Below, piece after piece: positions 10,101 to 17,685 of a stretch of 64,000 nt of DNA. The DNA comes from an uncultured Lachnospiraceae bacterium (GTDB lineage Bacteria > Bacillota > Clostridia > Lachnospirales > Lachnospiraceae). The stretch's first letter is position 1; every line of letters starts with the position of its first letter. The position numbers and the translations under genes are program-made. Below the pieces are notes generated by a model. The model made no database searches and was not told the DNA's origin. It worked only from the letters and a program-made list of their open reading frames with translations. The stretch spans positions 62,001-126,000 of the forward strand of contig CAJUSK010000012.1 of NCBI GenBank assembly GCA_910589075.1. The letters run 5' to 3'.

Positions 10101-11443
10101 CCGCCAGAATCCGGGTGCGCTCCCTGATCTCGGCCCTCCGTGTCAGAAAGCAGCAGGGAACCACATCCCATGTGTGCCCCACAGCCATTGACAGAGTTCC
10201 TTTTACGGAAGAAATGCGCAAAGAGTATACAATCCTCTGCCCGCAGATGTCGCCTATCCACTTCGAACTGCTGGAAGCGGCCATCCGCTCATGCGGCTAT
10301 CGGCTGGAGGTACTGCCTAACGACAACAAACATGCCGTGGACATGGGACTGAAATATGTAAACAATGACGCCTGTTATCCGTCCCTCATTGTCGTGGGAC
10401 AGATTATGGAGGCGCTGCATTCCGGCAGATACGATCTGAATAAGGTCGCAGTCATGATGAGCCAGACCGGCGGCGGCTGCCGTGCCACCAACTATGTGGG
10501 TTTCATCAGGCGGGCCCTGGAAAAGGCGGGTATGCAGCAGATTCCGGTTATCTCCATGAATTTGTCCGGCATTGAAAGCAATCCGGGGTTTCATATCAGT
10601 ATGGGCCTCTTTACCAAAGCCGCCTATGCCGCTGTACTGGGAGATATATTTATGCGCTGCCTGTATCGCATGCGTCCCTATGAACAGGAACCCGGTTCCG
10701 CAGAATCTCTTCATCGGCTATGGGCGGAAACATGCAAGACATTCCTCTCCGGAAAACATCCCGGTTTTCTCCGGTTCAGCCGTCTGTGCAAGGAAATTAT
10801 CCAGGCCTTTGACGCATTGCCCATAACGGATGAAAAGAAACCGAGAGTCGGCATTGTCGGGGAAATTCTTGTAAAATTTTCCCCTGTGGCCAACAATCAT
10901 CTGGTGGAACTGCTGGAATCCGAAGGTGCAGAAGCAGTGGTGCCCGACCTGCTGGATTTTATGTCCTACTGTTTTTACAATCAGATTTACAAAGCACAGC
11001 ATCTGGGAACATCCAAACGGTCTGCACGCCTGTCGTCCCTGGGGATCCGTGCCCTCTCCTGCCTCCGCAGCCCTGCTGCCAGGGCACTGAAAAAGAGCAC
11101 ACACTTTACGCCCCCGGCCCACATACGGGATCTGGCCGCTTATGCAGAGCCCATTGTCTCCATCGGCAACCAAACCGGTGAAGGCTGGTTTTTGACCGGG
11201 GAAATGATGGAACTGATTCATAACGGGGTCAATAATATTGTCTGTACACAGCCCTTTGGCTGTCTGCCCAATCATGTGGTGGGCAAGGGCGTGATCAAAG
11301 AGCTGCGCCGCCGCCACCCCATGTCCAACATTGTTGCCATCGACTATGACCCTGGCGCCAGCGAAGTCAACCAGCTAAACCGGATTAAACTGATGCTGTC
11401 AACGGCACAGAAAAATCTGAAAAAAGAGCAGGAATCCCTCTGA
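7193..11443 (+). CDS. Large acyl-CoA dehydratase activase, two BadF/HgdC ATPase domains plus DUF2229
   Basis: A 1416-residue protein. Residues 1-265 and about 320-585 are two ASKHA ATPase domains of the BadF/BcrA/HgdC family; each opens with GIDxGSTTxKIA. Domain 1 has Cys127 (NGICAGGTGSF) and Cys166 (ARCGVFAKSD), the positions of the cluster ligands in the 2-hydroxyglutaryl-CoA dehydratase activator as I recall them. Domain 2 has the matching EACSSGCGSF and TRCTVFMNS. The rest holds a cysteine-rich segment (CKGCTNNC) and the DUF2229/CoA-activase region (VLNMYENYPFWFTFFTDLGY). Activators drive ATP-coupled low-potential electron transfer to a radical dehydratase. Having both ATPases in one chain could form an internal pseudo-dimer around one 4Fe-4S cluster (inference). 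No dehydratase subunit is adjacent. Confidence 0.88.
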   Translation: MNNARYYLGIDIGSTTVKIAILDGSHAILFSDYKRHFANIRETLSDLLQEAYSKLGNITLHPVITGSGGLALANHLEIPFVQEVIAVAMSLETFAPKTDVAIELGGEDAKIIYFENGNVEQRMNGICAGGTGSFIDQMAALLQTDASGLNEYARDYQSLYTIAARCGVFAKSDIQPLINDGATKEDLAASIFQAVVNQTISGLACGKPIRGHVAFLGGPLHFLTELKAAFIRTLRLDEAHIIDAENSHLFAAMGSALQYQEDNFCTMQEMTEKLSGTIHMEFEVARMDPLFHSQAEYDAFLKRHSSHRVTKASLSHCHGNCYLGIDAGSTTTKIALVDEDGSLLYSFYSNNNGSPLKTAISAIRDIYTKLPPDVKIVRSCSTGYGEALMKAAFLLDDGEVETVAHYYAAAFFNPSVDCILDIGGQDMKCIKIKNHTVDSVQLNEACSSGCGSFIETFAKSLNFSVEDFAHAALFAEHPIDLGTRCTVFMNSKVKQAQKEGAEVSDISAGLAYSVIKNALFKVIKVSDASELGRHIVVQGGTFYNDAVLRSFEKIAGCQAIRPDIAGIMGAFGAALIARERFQSARDYRTTMLSLEKINALQFETSMAKCKGCTNNCRLTINKFTGGRQYISGNRCERGIGKKKNENNVPNLFAWKLHRIFDYEPLTADNAPRGKVGIPRVLNMYENYPFWFTFFTDLGYQVVLSPVSNRKIYELGIESIPSESECYPAKLAHGHVTWLLRHHIPFIFYPALFYERDEVEGANNHYNCPIVTSYSENIKNNIDEIRQGEVLFRNPFLSFRDVDTVTDALIREFSEISSEEIRAAAAHGWQELNQAREDMRKKGEETLAYLKETGKHGIVLAGRPYHIDPEINHGIPELITGYDIAVLTEDSVSHLGHPERPLIVSDQWMYHSRLYAAAAFVRTVENLDLIQLNSFGCGLDAVTTDQVSDILSGSGKIYTCLKIDEVNNLGAARIRVRSLISALRVRKQQGTTSHVCPTAIDRVPFTEEMRKEYTILCPQMSPIHFELLEAAIRSCGYRLEVLPNDNKHAVDMGLKYVNNDACYPSLIVVGQIMEALHSGRYDLNKVAVMMSQTGGGCRATNYVGFIRRALEKAGMQQIPVISMNLSGIESNPGFHISMGLFTKAAYAAVLGDIFMRCLYRMRPYEQEPGSAESLHRLWAETCKTFLSGKHPGFLRFSRLCKEIIQAFDALPITDEKKPRVGIVGEILVKFSPVANNHLVELLESEGAEAVVPDLLDFMSYCFYNQIYKAQHLGTSKRSARLSSLGIRALSCLRSPAARALKKSTHFTPPAHIRDLAAYAEPIVSIGNQTGEGWFLTGEMMELIHNGVNNIVCTQPFGCLPNHVVGKGVIKELRRRHPMSNIVAIDYDPGASEVNQLNRIKLMLSTAQKNLKKEQESL

Positions 11444-11447
11444 TCCG

Positions 11448-11490
11448 ACAATAGATTGCAGGCTTCGCCAGCAAACCTATTGTCATGAAT
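11448..11490 (-). repeat. CAATAG/CTATTG palindromic repeat, copy A
   Basis: Read on the minus strand this copy runs TTCATGACAATAG, then about 20 bases, then CTATTGT. It starts 4 bp after the stop of the activase gene. Over 43 bp it differs from copy B (26197-26239) by a single base, although the two lie about 15 kb apart. Confidence 0.85.
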
Positions 11491-11491
11491 G

Positions 11492-11532
11492 CATAACAGG
11501 CGCAATGTATTGAATACATTGCGCCTGTTATG
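11492..11532. repeat. Perfect 20-bp inverted repeat between convergent genes
   Basis: CATAACAGGCGCAATGTATT (11492-11511) and its exact complement (11513-11532) are separated by one base. It has no T-run on either side. It sits between the convergent activase and radical-SAM genes and follows repeat copy A by one base. It may stop or slow transcription from both sides, or be a protein site. Confidence 0.7.
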
Positions 11533-11544
11533 TCAGAGACCATA

Positions 11545-12375
11545 TCACACATTTCCCACGTATACATGACGCAGATATTTTCCTGCTGTCTCTGCAAGCC
11601 GGTATAACAGCCCCACATCCGTGGCTTGTCTGTCCGTCATATGATGCCGCGGAAAAAAGCGGGTGATGTGAAGCGGAATATCCCGGTCGATGGAAGCAAT
11701 CCACGCCGCCTCCGCTTCCGTCTCCTCCAACGTGTCATTTTCCCCCGGTACAATCAGCGTGGTCAGTTCCACATGGCAGACCGGCGCCGCCTTGACAATA
11801 CTGGCTTTCACCGTTTCCAGGCTGCCGCCCAGCTTTCGATAATATGTCTCCTGAACCCCCTTTAAATCAATATTCATGGCATCAGTCAGAGGAAGCAGCG
11901 CTTCCAGCACTTCCGGCGACCCGCAGCCATTGGTTACCAGCGCCGTCGCCATACCGGATTCCTTCACCAGCCGGAATGTGTCACGGACATACTCCCAGCC
12001 TACCAACGGCTCATTGTAGGTAAAGGCCAGGCCGATATTTCCCATCCTCTGATATGCCCGTGCCCTCTCCGCCAGCTCCTCCGGCGTCAGATACACCCAT
12101 GTTGGTATCTCTTCCCGCCCCGCCATGGAAATCTCATGATTCTGGCAAAAGGGACAACTGAGGTTACAGCCATAGCTCCCCACGGACAGAATCCTGCTGC
12201 CGGGATGAAATCTTTTCAGCGGTTTCTTTTCAATGGGGTCCAGCGCCAGAGAAGTGACACGCCCATAAGTTTCACAGATAATCACACCCTCCCGGTTCGT
12301 CCTCGCCATACAGCGTCCCTTCTGTCCGGGTTCCAAACCGCAGTGATGCATACATGTGCCACAAACCGTTTTCAT
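11545..12375 (-). CDS. amrS: AmmeMemoRadiSam system radical SAM enzyme
   Basis: A 276-residue radical SAM protein of the pyruvate-formate-lyase-activase-like group. The cluster motif is CX3CX2C at Cys70, Cys74 and Cys77 (GCNLSCPFCQN). An extra N-terminal cysteine set, CGTCMHHC at Cys5, Cys8 and Cys12 plus Cys22, suggests a second metal site. The start at 12373-12375 follows GGAGG by 7 bp and matches the usual family start. The gene directly follows the Memo-AMMECR1 fusion gene, which completes the three-part AmmeMemoRadiSam set. The reaction and substrate of this conserved set are not established to my knowledge. Confidence 0.9.
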   Translation of the reverse strand: MKTVCGTCMHHCGLEPGQKGRCMARTNREGVIICETYGRVTSLALDPIEKKPLKRFHPGSRILSVGSYGCNLSCPFCQNHEISMAGREEIPTWVYLTPEELAERARAYQRMGNIGLAFTYNEPLVGWEYVRDTFRLVKESGMATALVTNGCGSPEVLEALLPLTDAMNIDLKGVQETYYRKLGGSLETVKASIVKAAPVCHVELTTLIVPGENDTLEETEAEAAWIASIDRDIPLHITRFFPRHHMTDRQATDVGLLYRLAETAGKYLRHVYVGNV

Positions 12376-12463
12376 ATGGTTCCTCCAATCCCCTTCTGCT
12401 GCCGCCATCCAAACCCAAATGTACATTCATTCCATCCTGTTATCCCATAACAGGCGCCGGAAA

Positions 12464-13849
12464 TCATATATGCCGTACCACTTCAAACCGTTCCAGTTCC
12501 ACCGTTTCCTGTTCTTTGATTCCCGCCTTCTCTCTGGCGATTGCCACTTGCTCCGCAACCGTATCCACCCCGTCCAGATTGGGAAGCAGCAGCCCGCGCC
12601 GATGACCCTTTGTCACAATTACACCGTACCGTTTTACATCCAGTTCTTCCACGGAGTTTATCCGCTCCCGCTCCCCCAGTACGTCCACGCTGATTGTCAG
12701 TCGTTCCAGTTCTCCTACTTCTATCGGGGCAAACCTGGGATCCCTTGTGGACGCGCTGATGGCATTGGAAACAATCTCTTCTGCCAAGGATTCCTGCACC
12801 GGCCGGATGGTTCCGATGCAGCCACGCAGGCGTCCGTCCTCCTTTATGGAAACAAACACCCCGGCCCGCTGCCGATACATTTCATCCGGCAGATGATCCG
12901 GCAGCTCTGGCACTCTCCCGGTGCGTACATAAGTCTCTATCGTCCTGCGGGCAAGCCGTACATAGGCATCCTCTGTCTCTCTCTGCCTTTTCATACGTTC
13001 CAGCGCCTGCTGCACATAGGCTGTTCCGAACCGCCGCGCCGGATTTACGCCCTGCGGCTCAAAGGCACAGACACCATACCCCACGCCAAAGGGTCCCTCA
13101 TAGGACAGACGCCGGGCAACCACGTCCCGGCCGTCGAGTGTACCCGCCATCATAACAAAGCTGCGGTGTCCACACTCTCCCGCCCGTTCACAGAAGTCTT
13201 CCGTAAACCCGAACAACTCTGCAAATGCCCCGGCCCCCATCACATCCATGATGCGGCTGTCATAGGCGGGGCCTTCCGCCCGGTAACCATAAGGTCCATC
13301 CTCTTTCAGCCTGTGTGACAGATCACCGCTTGCAATAACAACTGTTTTTCTATTCAGGACATGGGCCGTCTCCCGGATACATTGTCCCAGTTCATAGTGC
13401 CGTATCAAAGGCAAACCGGACAAACCCACTCTCACCAGCCTGTATTCCTGAAAACAACGGTTGATAAAATAGAGCGGCACCATCGTCCCATGGTCCAGTG
13501 TTCCGTCCTGCACACCTTCCATCCCGGCGGGCAGCCCCCTGTTTTCTGCCAGTGCACACAGTTTGTCCGTAAACTCCATATCACAATCCGCTGCAAAAGA
13601 TACCTCTTTTGCACGGAAACGGCCAAAGTCTCCCTTTGCCACCCTGCCCGGAGCTATATGGAAATAGTCCGAATACATAACCTGATGCGGGGAAATGACC
13701 ACAATCGTATCCGGACTGCATTGTTTTACAGATTCCGCTATTTTCTCATATGCCTCTGTCGTCTGGTAAATCTGTCCCTCTTCTCCTCTGCCGATCTCCG
13801 GTATGATCAGCGGAGGATGGGGAACCATATATGCCGCTGCAATTCCCAT
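12464..13849 (-). CDS. Memo-like / AMMECR1 fusion protein (AmmeMemoRadiSam system proteins B and A)
   Basis: A 461-residue fusion. Residues 1 to about 265 are a Memo domain, related to class III extradiol dioxygenases, with VVISPHQ, DHGTMVPLYFI and ASGDLSHR holding the likely metal-binding histidines. Residues about 285-461 are an AMMECR1 domain with the invariant LRGCIGT motif. In many bacteria these are two genes; here they are one chain, encoded 88 bp upstream of the radical SAM partner. The start follows GGAGGAG. A joint role with AmrS in some radical-based modification or small-molecule oxidation is an inference from context. Confidence 0.9.
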   Translation of the reverse strand: MGIAAAYMVPHPPLIIPEIGRGEEGQIYQTTEAYEKIAESVKQCSPDTIVVISPHQVMYSDYFHIAPGRVAKGDFGRFRAKEVSFAADCDMEFTDKLCALAENRGLPAGMEGVQDGTLDHGTMVPLYFINRCFQEYRLVRVGLSGLPLIRHYELGQCIRETAHVLNRKTVVIASGDLSHRLKEDGPYGYRAEGPAYDSRIMDVMGAGAFAELFGFTEDFCERAGECGHRSFVMMAGTLDGRDVVARRLSYEGPFGVGYGVCAFEPQGVNPARRFGTAYVQQALERMKRQRETEDAYVRLARRTIETYVRTGRVPELPDHLPDEMYRQRAGVFVSIKEDGRLRGCIGTIRPVQESLAEEIVSNAISASTRDPRFAPIEVGELERLTISVDVLGERERINSVEELDVKRYGVIVTKGHRRGLLLPNLDGVDTVAEQVAIAREKAGIKEQETVELERFEVVRHI

Positions 13850-13984
13850 GCCACAGTCTCCTCCTGCTATCTGTGTAGAGTTTTCCTTCCATCATGCCCT
13901 GCGGGCGCTGCCATTCGGGAAAGCAGTCGTTCCTGTTATCCGGGCCGGCAGAGCGTTCTTTGGCCGGCTCAAATGACGCTGCTT

Positions 13985-14284
13985 TCACAGTAAATAGTTG
14001 TTCTCTTTATCAGCCACCTGCAAAGATGCCAGAATATAGGTTGCATACCCTTCCGCCACAAGAGGCTCCTGTCTGCACAGGGCTTCGGCCTCTTCATAGC
14101 TTTCGGTTTTAAAAATGACCATACCCGCAACGCCCGGATATCCTTTGAACGGGCCGCAAAGTTCTATTTTGCCCTCCGCATCCAGTTTTCTCAGGTTTTC
14201 CACATGCCTTGTAATCACGGCTTTCGTAACCTTATTATAGGATTTTCCCTTTTTGATTGTCATTACATAGAACCATTTTTCCAT
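13985..14284 (-). CDS. YciI-family protein
   Basis: A 99-residue small alpha/beta protein of the YciI family. The pair His27 and Asp35 (RHVENLRKLD) matches the His/Asp pair thought to form the family's active site, and CGPFKGYPGVAGMVIF is the typical core strand. YciI proteins are ferredoxin-like dimers of mostly unknown activity. The start at 14282-14284 follows GGAGG by 6 bp; the longer open frame upstream to 14416 has no supporting site. Confidence 0.8.
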   Translation of the reverse strand: MEKWFYVMTIKKGKSYNKVTKAVITRHVENLRKLDAEGKIELCGPFKGYPGVAGMVIFKTESYEEAEALCRQEPLVAEGYATYILASLQVADKENNYLL

Positions 14285-14651
14285 GTTCCACCTCCATTGG
14301 AATTTCGTATTGAAAGGGCTGCAAACCGGCTTCTGCCAAAGCCAGACACACAATTTTACCATATCAGTCTTCCTCATCCCCCGGCAGATGATACACCGCA
14401 GCCACAACCCTATCATAACATAATAAATATGACAGATGCCTGTCCTATTCCAACAGCATGTTTATAAAACATACTTCCCCAGTTCCATTCCAATCACCGT
14501 TCCATACACGCAGTTGATCATCCTTTCTTTTGTGATTGTTATTTTACTACATCCGGGGAGCTATGGAAACAACCAATCACACCTTTTCTAAATGGTATCG
14601 TACAAACCCCCTCTTCCCTCAAAAAAAATTTGAAGATTTTACAAAAATCCC

Positions 14652-14680
14652 TTGCTTTTCTCATCGAAAAAGGTTATAAT
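14652..14680 (+). promoter_or_regulatory. Promoter of tRNA-Pro
   Basis: TTGCTT (14652-14657), a 17-bp spacer and perfect TATAAT (14675-14680). The start of the tRNA is 35 bp after the -10 box. Confidence 0.75.
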
Positions 14681-14714
14681 ATCAGAGTTGTCGGACATAA
14701 ATTATACGTTCTAT

Positions 14715-14789
14715 CGGGGTGTGGCTCAGTTTGGTTAGAGCGCCGTCTTAGGGAGGCGGAGGCCGCAAGTTCGAATCTTGTCACTCCGA
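14715..14789 (+). tRNA. tRNA-Pro, anticodon AGG
   Basis: A full cloverleaf can be drawn by hand. The acceptor CGGGGTG pairs with CACTCCG with one G-U pair. The D stem is GCTC/GAGC, the anticodon stem CCGTC/GGCGG and the T stem GCAAG/CTTGT with loop TTCGAAT. The anticodon loop is TTAGGGA (14748-14754), which puts AGG at 34-36 and G at 37. The first pair C1-G72 and discriminator A73 fit bacterial proline tRNA. CCA is not encoded. A34 would need deamination to inosine by TadA to read CCC as well as CCU. Confidence 0.92.
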
Positions 14790-14792
14790 TTC

Positions 14793-14824
14793 AAAAAGAA
14801 TCCTGTTTCACAGGATTCTTTTTT
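14793..14824 (+). terminator. Terminator of tRNA-Pro
   Basis: AAAAAGAATCCTGT and ACAGGATTCTTTTT form a 14-bp stem with a 3-base loop and end in a T-run, starting 4 bp after the tRNA. Confidence 0.85.
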
Positions 14825-14917
14825 GTCGTATAAAGAGATTTCGCCCCGGTTTGGTCTTTGCAGACAGAACCACGCCCCCCACAAACATCCCATACACAGA
14901 AACAGATTGCACAAAAC

Positions 14918-14940
14918 CGGCAGAGCAAATCGCTCTGCCG
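14918..14940 (-). terminator. Terminator at the end of sugar cluster 1
   Basis: CGGCAGAGC (14918-14926) pairs with GCTCTGCCG (14932-14940). On the minus strand it is followed by GTTTTG. It lies 12 bp past the stop of the last cluster gene at 14953. Confidence 0.7.
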
Positions 14941-14952
14941 CAAAAAACAGAC

Positions 14953-16548
14953 TTATAACTGTACAATCTTCACTTCCGGTATCAGCCGTTCCAGATCTTC
15001 TCTGCTGCAAATCTCGGTTCCGGGATACTGCAGGGAACCGGCTGCGGCAGCCATGCCATAGGCAAACATCTCTTCCATGGGAAGTCCGCGGTTGATGGCC
15101 AGGCAAAAACCTGCAACCATGGAATCCCCGGCACCCTGGATACCTCTGATATTGACGGGCACCGCCTCTGCATACAGCCACTTTTCCCGGCTCAGCAGAT
15201 AAGCCCCTTCCTGGCCCAGGGAAATGCATACATATTTCACACCCGTTTCCACAATCTCCCCGGCTTTTCTGAGCATGGCATCTCTGTCTCCTGTATCAAT
15301 TCCGTACGTCTCACAGAACTCGTTTACGTTGGGTTTCATCAGATAAGGCACTGCATTCACACCCTTCCTGAGCAGATGTCCGGCCGCGTCCAAAATGGTT
15401 TTGACGCCCCTTCTGTTGGCCATTCGGATCATCTTTTCATAGATGTCCGGCAATACGCCCCCCGGTACGCTGCCGTCCAGTACGATGATGTTCGTCTGTT
15501 CCATCCAGCTCTCAATCTTTTCCATCAGGCGTTCCTGTTCTTCACTGCCCACACAGCCGCCGTTTTCATTGAATTCTGTCATTACGCCGTATTCATTTTC
15601 AAAAATCTTTACATTGGTGCGGATACCGCCCTCCACCATGACGAAATCATGGCGCACGCCCTGATCATCCAGCGCCTTTTCCACGATTCTGGCATCTGCG
15701 GAATAGTTAAATCCCAGACAGAGTGTCAGCTCCTGAAAATGTGTCAGCGCAATGCTGACATTGATCCCCTTTCCGGAAATATTGTTCTGCACCCGTTTCA
15801 GGCGGTGGGTTTTTCCCCGTTCCATCCTCTCCACATTGATGGTCTTGTCGATACAGGGGTTCATGGTCACCGTAATGACTCTGGATTCATATTTCTCCCA
15901 TCTGCTGAAATACTCTTCCACCCAGTCCGACATGGCCCGGAAAATAATCCATACGGATGTGGCGCCTGCATCCTGGCAGCCCACGGCCTTGTCTCCGAAA
16001 TATTTGGCCCGTCCAAAGCGCGCTTTGACATTTTTCGTATACTCCACGCCCACAGCCGCTGCGGTGGCGGCATTTTTCATGCCCTCGCAAAAGCCCGCCC
16101 GCTCCGCCACACTCTTTTCCAGAGCAATGACAGCCGGCTCCAGGGCATCCACCATCGTCTTGTCGCCGATCTGGGCACCGCCCCGCTTTTTGATGGCGTT
16201 GAGAGAATAGCGGAAAATTTCCGCAAAATCCTGCAAATCCATGGTGAGACTGGCCGGCCGTCTGACCGTTCCGGAAATAAACATGGTTCCGAAGAGAACG
16301 CCGGATGCCCCTCCCATGGTGTCAATCAACACGTTGCCCACTGCTACGAGCACATCTTCCGTGCTCTGGAATTTCATACAGGAAAGTTCCTGCCACACTT
16401 CCTTAAAGCCGGTGGTCATACCTTTGCCGTGGTCTCCGTCTCCGATCACACTGTCAATCTCTGTCAGCAGTGTTTCGTTTTTCATCACCTGTTCCGCCAC
16501 ATACAGGATCATCTGTCTCAGTTCTTCTATCGTAATATGATTTTTCAT
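14953..16548 (-). CDS. DhaL - PfkB fusion kinase
   Basis: A 531-residue two-domain protein. Residues 1 to about 210 are a DhaL domain, the nucleotide-binding half of dihydroxyacetone kinase; Asp32, Asp37 and Asp39 (IDSVIGDGDHG) match its magnesium/nucleotide triad. Residues about 222-531 are a PfkB kinase of the 1-phosphofructokinase/tagatose-6-phosphate kinase branch, with TVTMNPCIDKTI at the start, SGKGINVS, and the catalytic GAGDS with Asp475. The ATG at 16548 follows AGAGG and lies 11 bp past the DhaK stop, while the longer frame overlaps that gene. The two phosphoryl-transfer domains should serve one pathway, with DhaL pairing with the neighbouring DhaK-like protein (inference). No DhaM phosphoryl donor is seen. 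Confidence 0.88.
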   Translation of the reverse strand: MKNHITIEELRQMILYVAEQVMKNETLLTEIDSVIGDGDHGKGMTTGFKEVWQELSCMKFQSTEDVLVAVGNVLIDTMGGASGVLFGTMFISGTVRRPASLTMDLQDFAEIFRYSLNAIKKRGGAQIGDKTMVDALEPAVIALEKSVAERAGFCEGMKNAATAAAVGVEYTKNVKARFGRAKYFGDKAVGCQDAGATSVWIIFRAMSDWVEEYFSRWEKYESRVITVTMNPCIDKTINVERMERGKTHRLKRVQNNISGKGINVSIALTHFQELTLCLGFNYSADARIVEKALDDQGVRHDFVMVEGGIRTNVKIFENEYGVMTEFNENGGCVGSEEQERLMEKIESWMEQTNIIVLDGSVPGGVLPDIYEKMIRMANRRGVKTILDAAGHLLRKGVNAVPYLMKPNVNEFCETYGIDTGDRDAMLRKAGEIVETGVKYVCISLGQEGAYLLSREKWLYAEAVPVNIRGIQGAGDSMVAGFCLAINRGLPMEEMFAYGMAAAAGSLQYPGTEICSREDLERLIPEVKIVQL

Positions 16549-16559
16549 ACGGATACCTC

Positions 16560-17567
16560 TCAGTTCTGCCAGCACTTGATCATAGGTGATGACGCCGGCA
16601 TATCATACAGCCGCTTCAATTCCTCATCCAGTCTGAGGATGCTGATGGAACAGCCACCCGACAGAGGCTGGAACAGTCTGTCCATAATAATATGGTGGAT
16701 CTGGACCGACTGGGAGGACAGGATATCCACTGTTTTTCGTGCAATGATGCACTGCTCCATGGTGCTGGTCATACCATAGGCGTTGATCAGCACTGCCACT
16801 TCGTCCAGGGAAGTGAGTTTTGCTTCTCTCAGCAAATAAGACATCATCGTATCCACGATTTCGTCCGCACTCCGGTTCTGTTCCACAAGGACACCGTTTT
16901 CTCCGTTAAAGCCTTTGCCGTATTCCACCTGGCCTTCCTGCATTCTGTGTACCAGTTCCCCGCTGCCCGGAATATAGCCTGAACTGACTACCGCGCCAAA
17001 GGTGGTCACCCGTTCATTGGCTTTCTGCGCCACCCGCGCCGTTTCAGCCAGAGAATATCCTGCTTCCGACGCCGCACCCGCGATTTTGATCACAAAAGCC
17101 ACACCGGCCTGTCCCCGGCGCTCATCCTTCCGCTCTCCCATCAGCCCGGATATATCATCGGACACCTTGATACAGCGGGTTTCTATATTTTCAAGCTGTG
17201 CCAGTTCCCCGGCCAGTTCATAGTTCAGCACATCTCCCGCATGATTGGTGCAGATATACAGCGCGCCCCGCTCCGTGGGCAGCGCCTGTGTGACGTTGAC
17301 AATAAAACGGGCAGGCGGCGCGGTAAAAACGGCTCCCATCACCGTACCGTCGGCCAGTCCGTCCCCGACGAACCCCACACTCCATGGCTCGTTGCCGGCA
17401 CCCCCGCCTGTGATCACGGAAACCTTCTTCCCGCAGTTCTGTCTGATAAATCCGTTCAGCCTCTGGTTTTTCCCCTTCACCTTGACAAAACGGCCCGGAT
17501 AGACCCGCAGATAGCCATTGACCATCTCTTCCACTGCCGTTTCTGCATGATTTATAAATCCTCTCAA
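16560..17567 (-). CDS. DhaK-like protein with Asn at both key histidine positions
   Basis: About 335 residues aligning along the whole length with the dihydroxyacetone-binding subunit DhaK. From the TTG start at 17565-17567, numbering is E. coli DhaK plus 3. Asp112 (NHAGDVLNYE) is conserved. The substrate-capping His56 is Asn59 (GGGAGNEPW) and His218, which binds the ketone covalently, is Asn221 (GKGFNGENG). A covalent hemiaminal with dihydroxyacetone is therefore not possible at that position, so the substrate or chemistry should differ. The TTG start is preferred because GGAGG lies 8 bp upstream and the protein then begins as DhaK does (RGFINHAETAVEEM); ATG at 17582 and GTG at 17585 lack a good site. 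The partner DhaL domain is encoded next. Confidence 0.85.
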   Translation of the reverse strand: MRGFINHAETAVEEMVNGYLRVYPGRFVKVKGKNQRLNGFIRQNCGKKVSVITGGGAGNEPWSVGFVGDGLADGTVMGAVFTAPPARFIVNVTQALPTERGALYICTNHAGDVLNYELAGELAQLENIETRCIKVSDDISGLMGERKDERRGQAGVAFVIKIAGAASEAGYSLAETARVAQKANERVTTFGAVVSSGYIPGSGELVHRMQEGQVEYGKGFNGENGVLVEQNRSADEIVDTMMSYLLREAKLTSLDEVAVLINAYGMTSTMEQCIIARKTVDILSSQSVQIHHIIMDRLFQPLSGGCSISILRLDEELKRLYDMPASSPMIKCWQN

Positions 17568-17646
17568 TGCCTCTTCCTCCATCACCGCTCAGACAGACCG
17601 GACACACTTGTATGTGCAGATCATCCGTCTGACGACCTACGACAAG

Positions 17647-17671
17647 AGTCTGCGCACCCGGTGCGCAGACT
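17647..17671. repeat. Intercistronic hairpin between PfkB and DhaK-like genes
   Basis: AGTCTGCGCAC (17647-17657), loop CCG, and GTGCGCAGACT (17661-17671). It lacks a T-run, so it is more likely an mRNA-stability or processing element than a strong terminator. Confidence 0.6.
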
Positions 17672-17685
17672 TGCCTGAGCTGTTA

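Noticed and set aside
14953..17567. A normal PTS-type dihydroxyacetone kinase (DhaKLM)
   Set aside because: DhaM is absent, both DhaK histidines are replaced and DhaL is fused to a PfkB domain.
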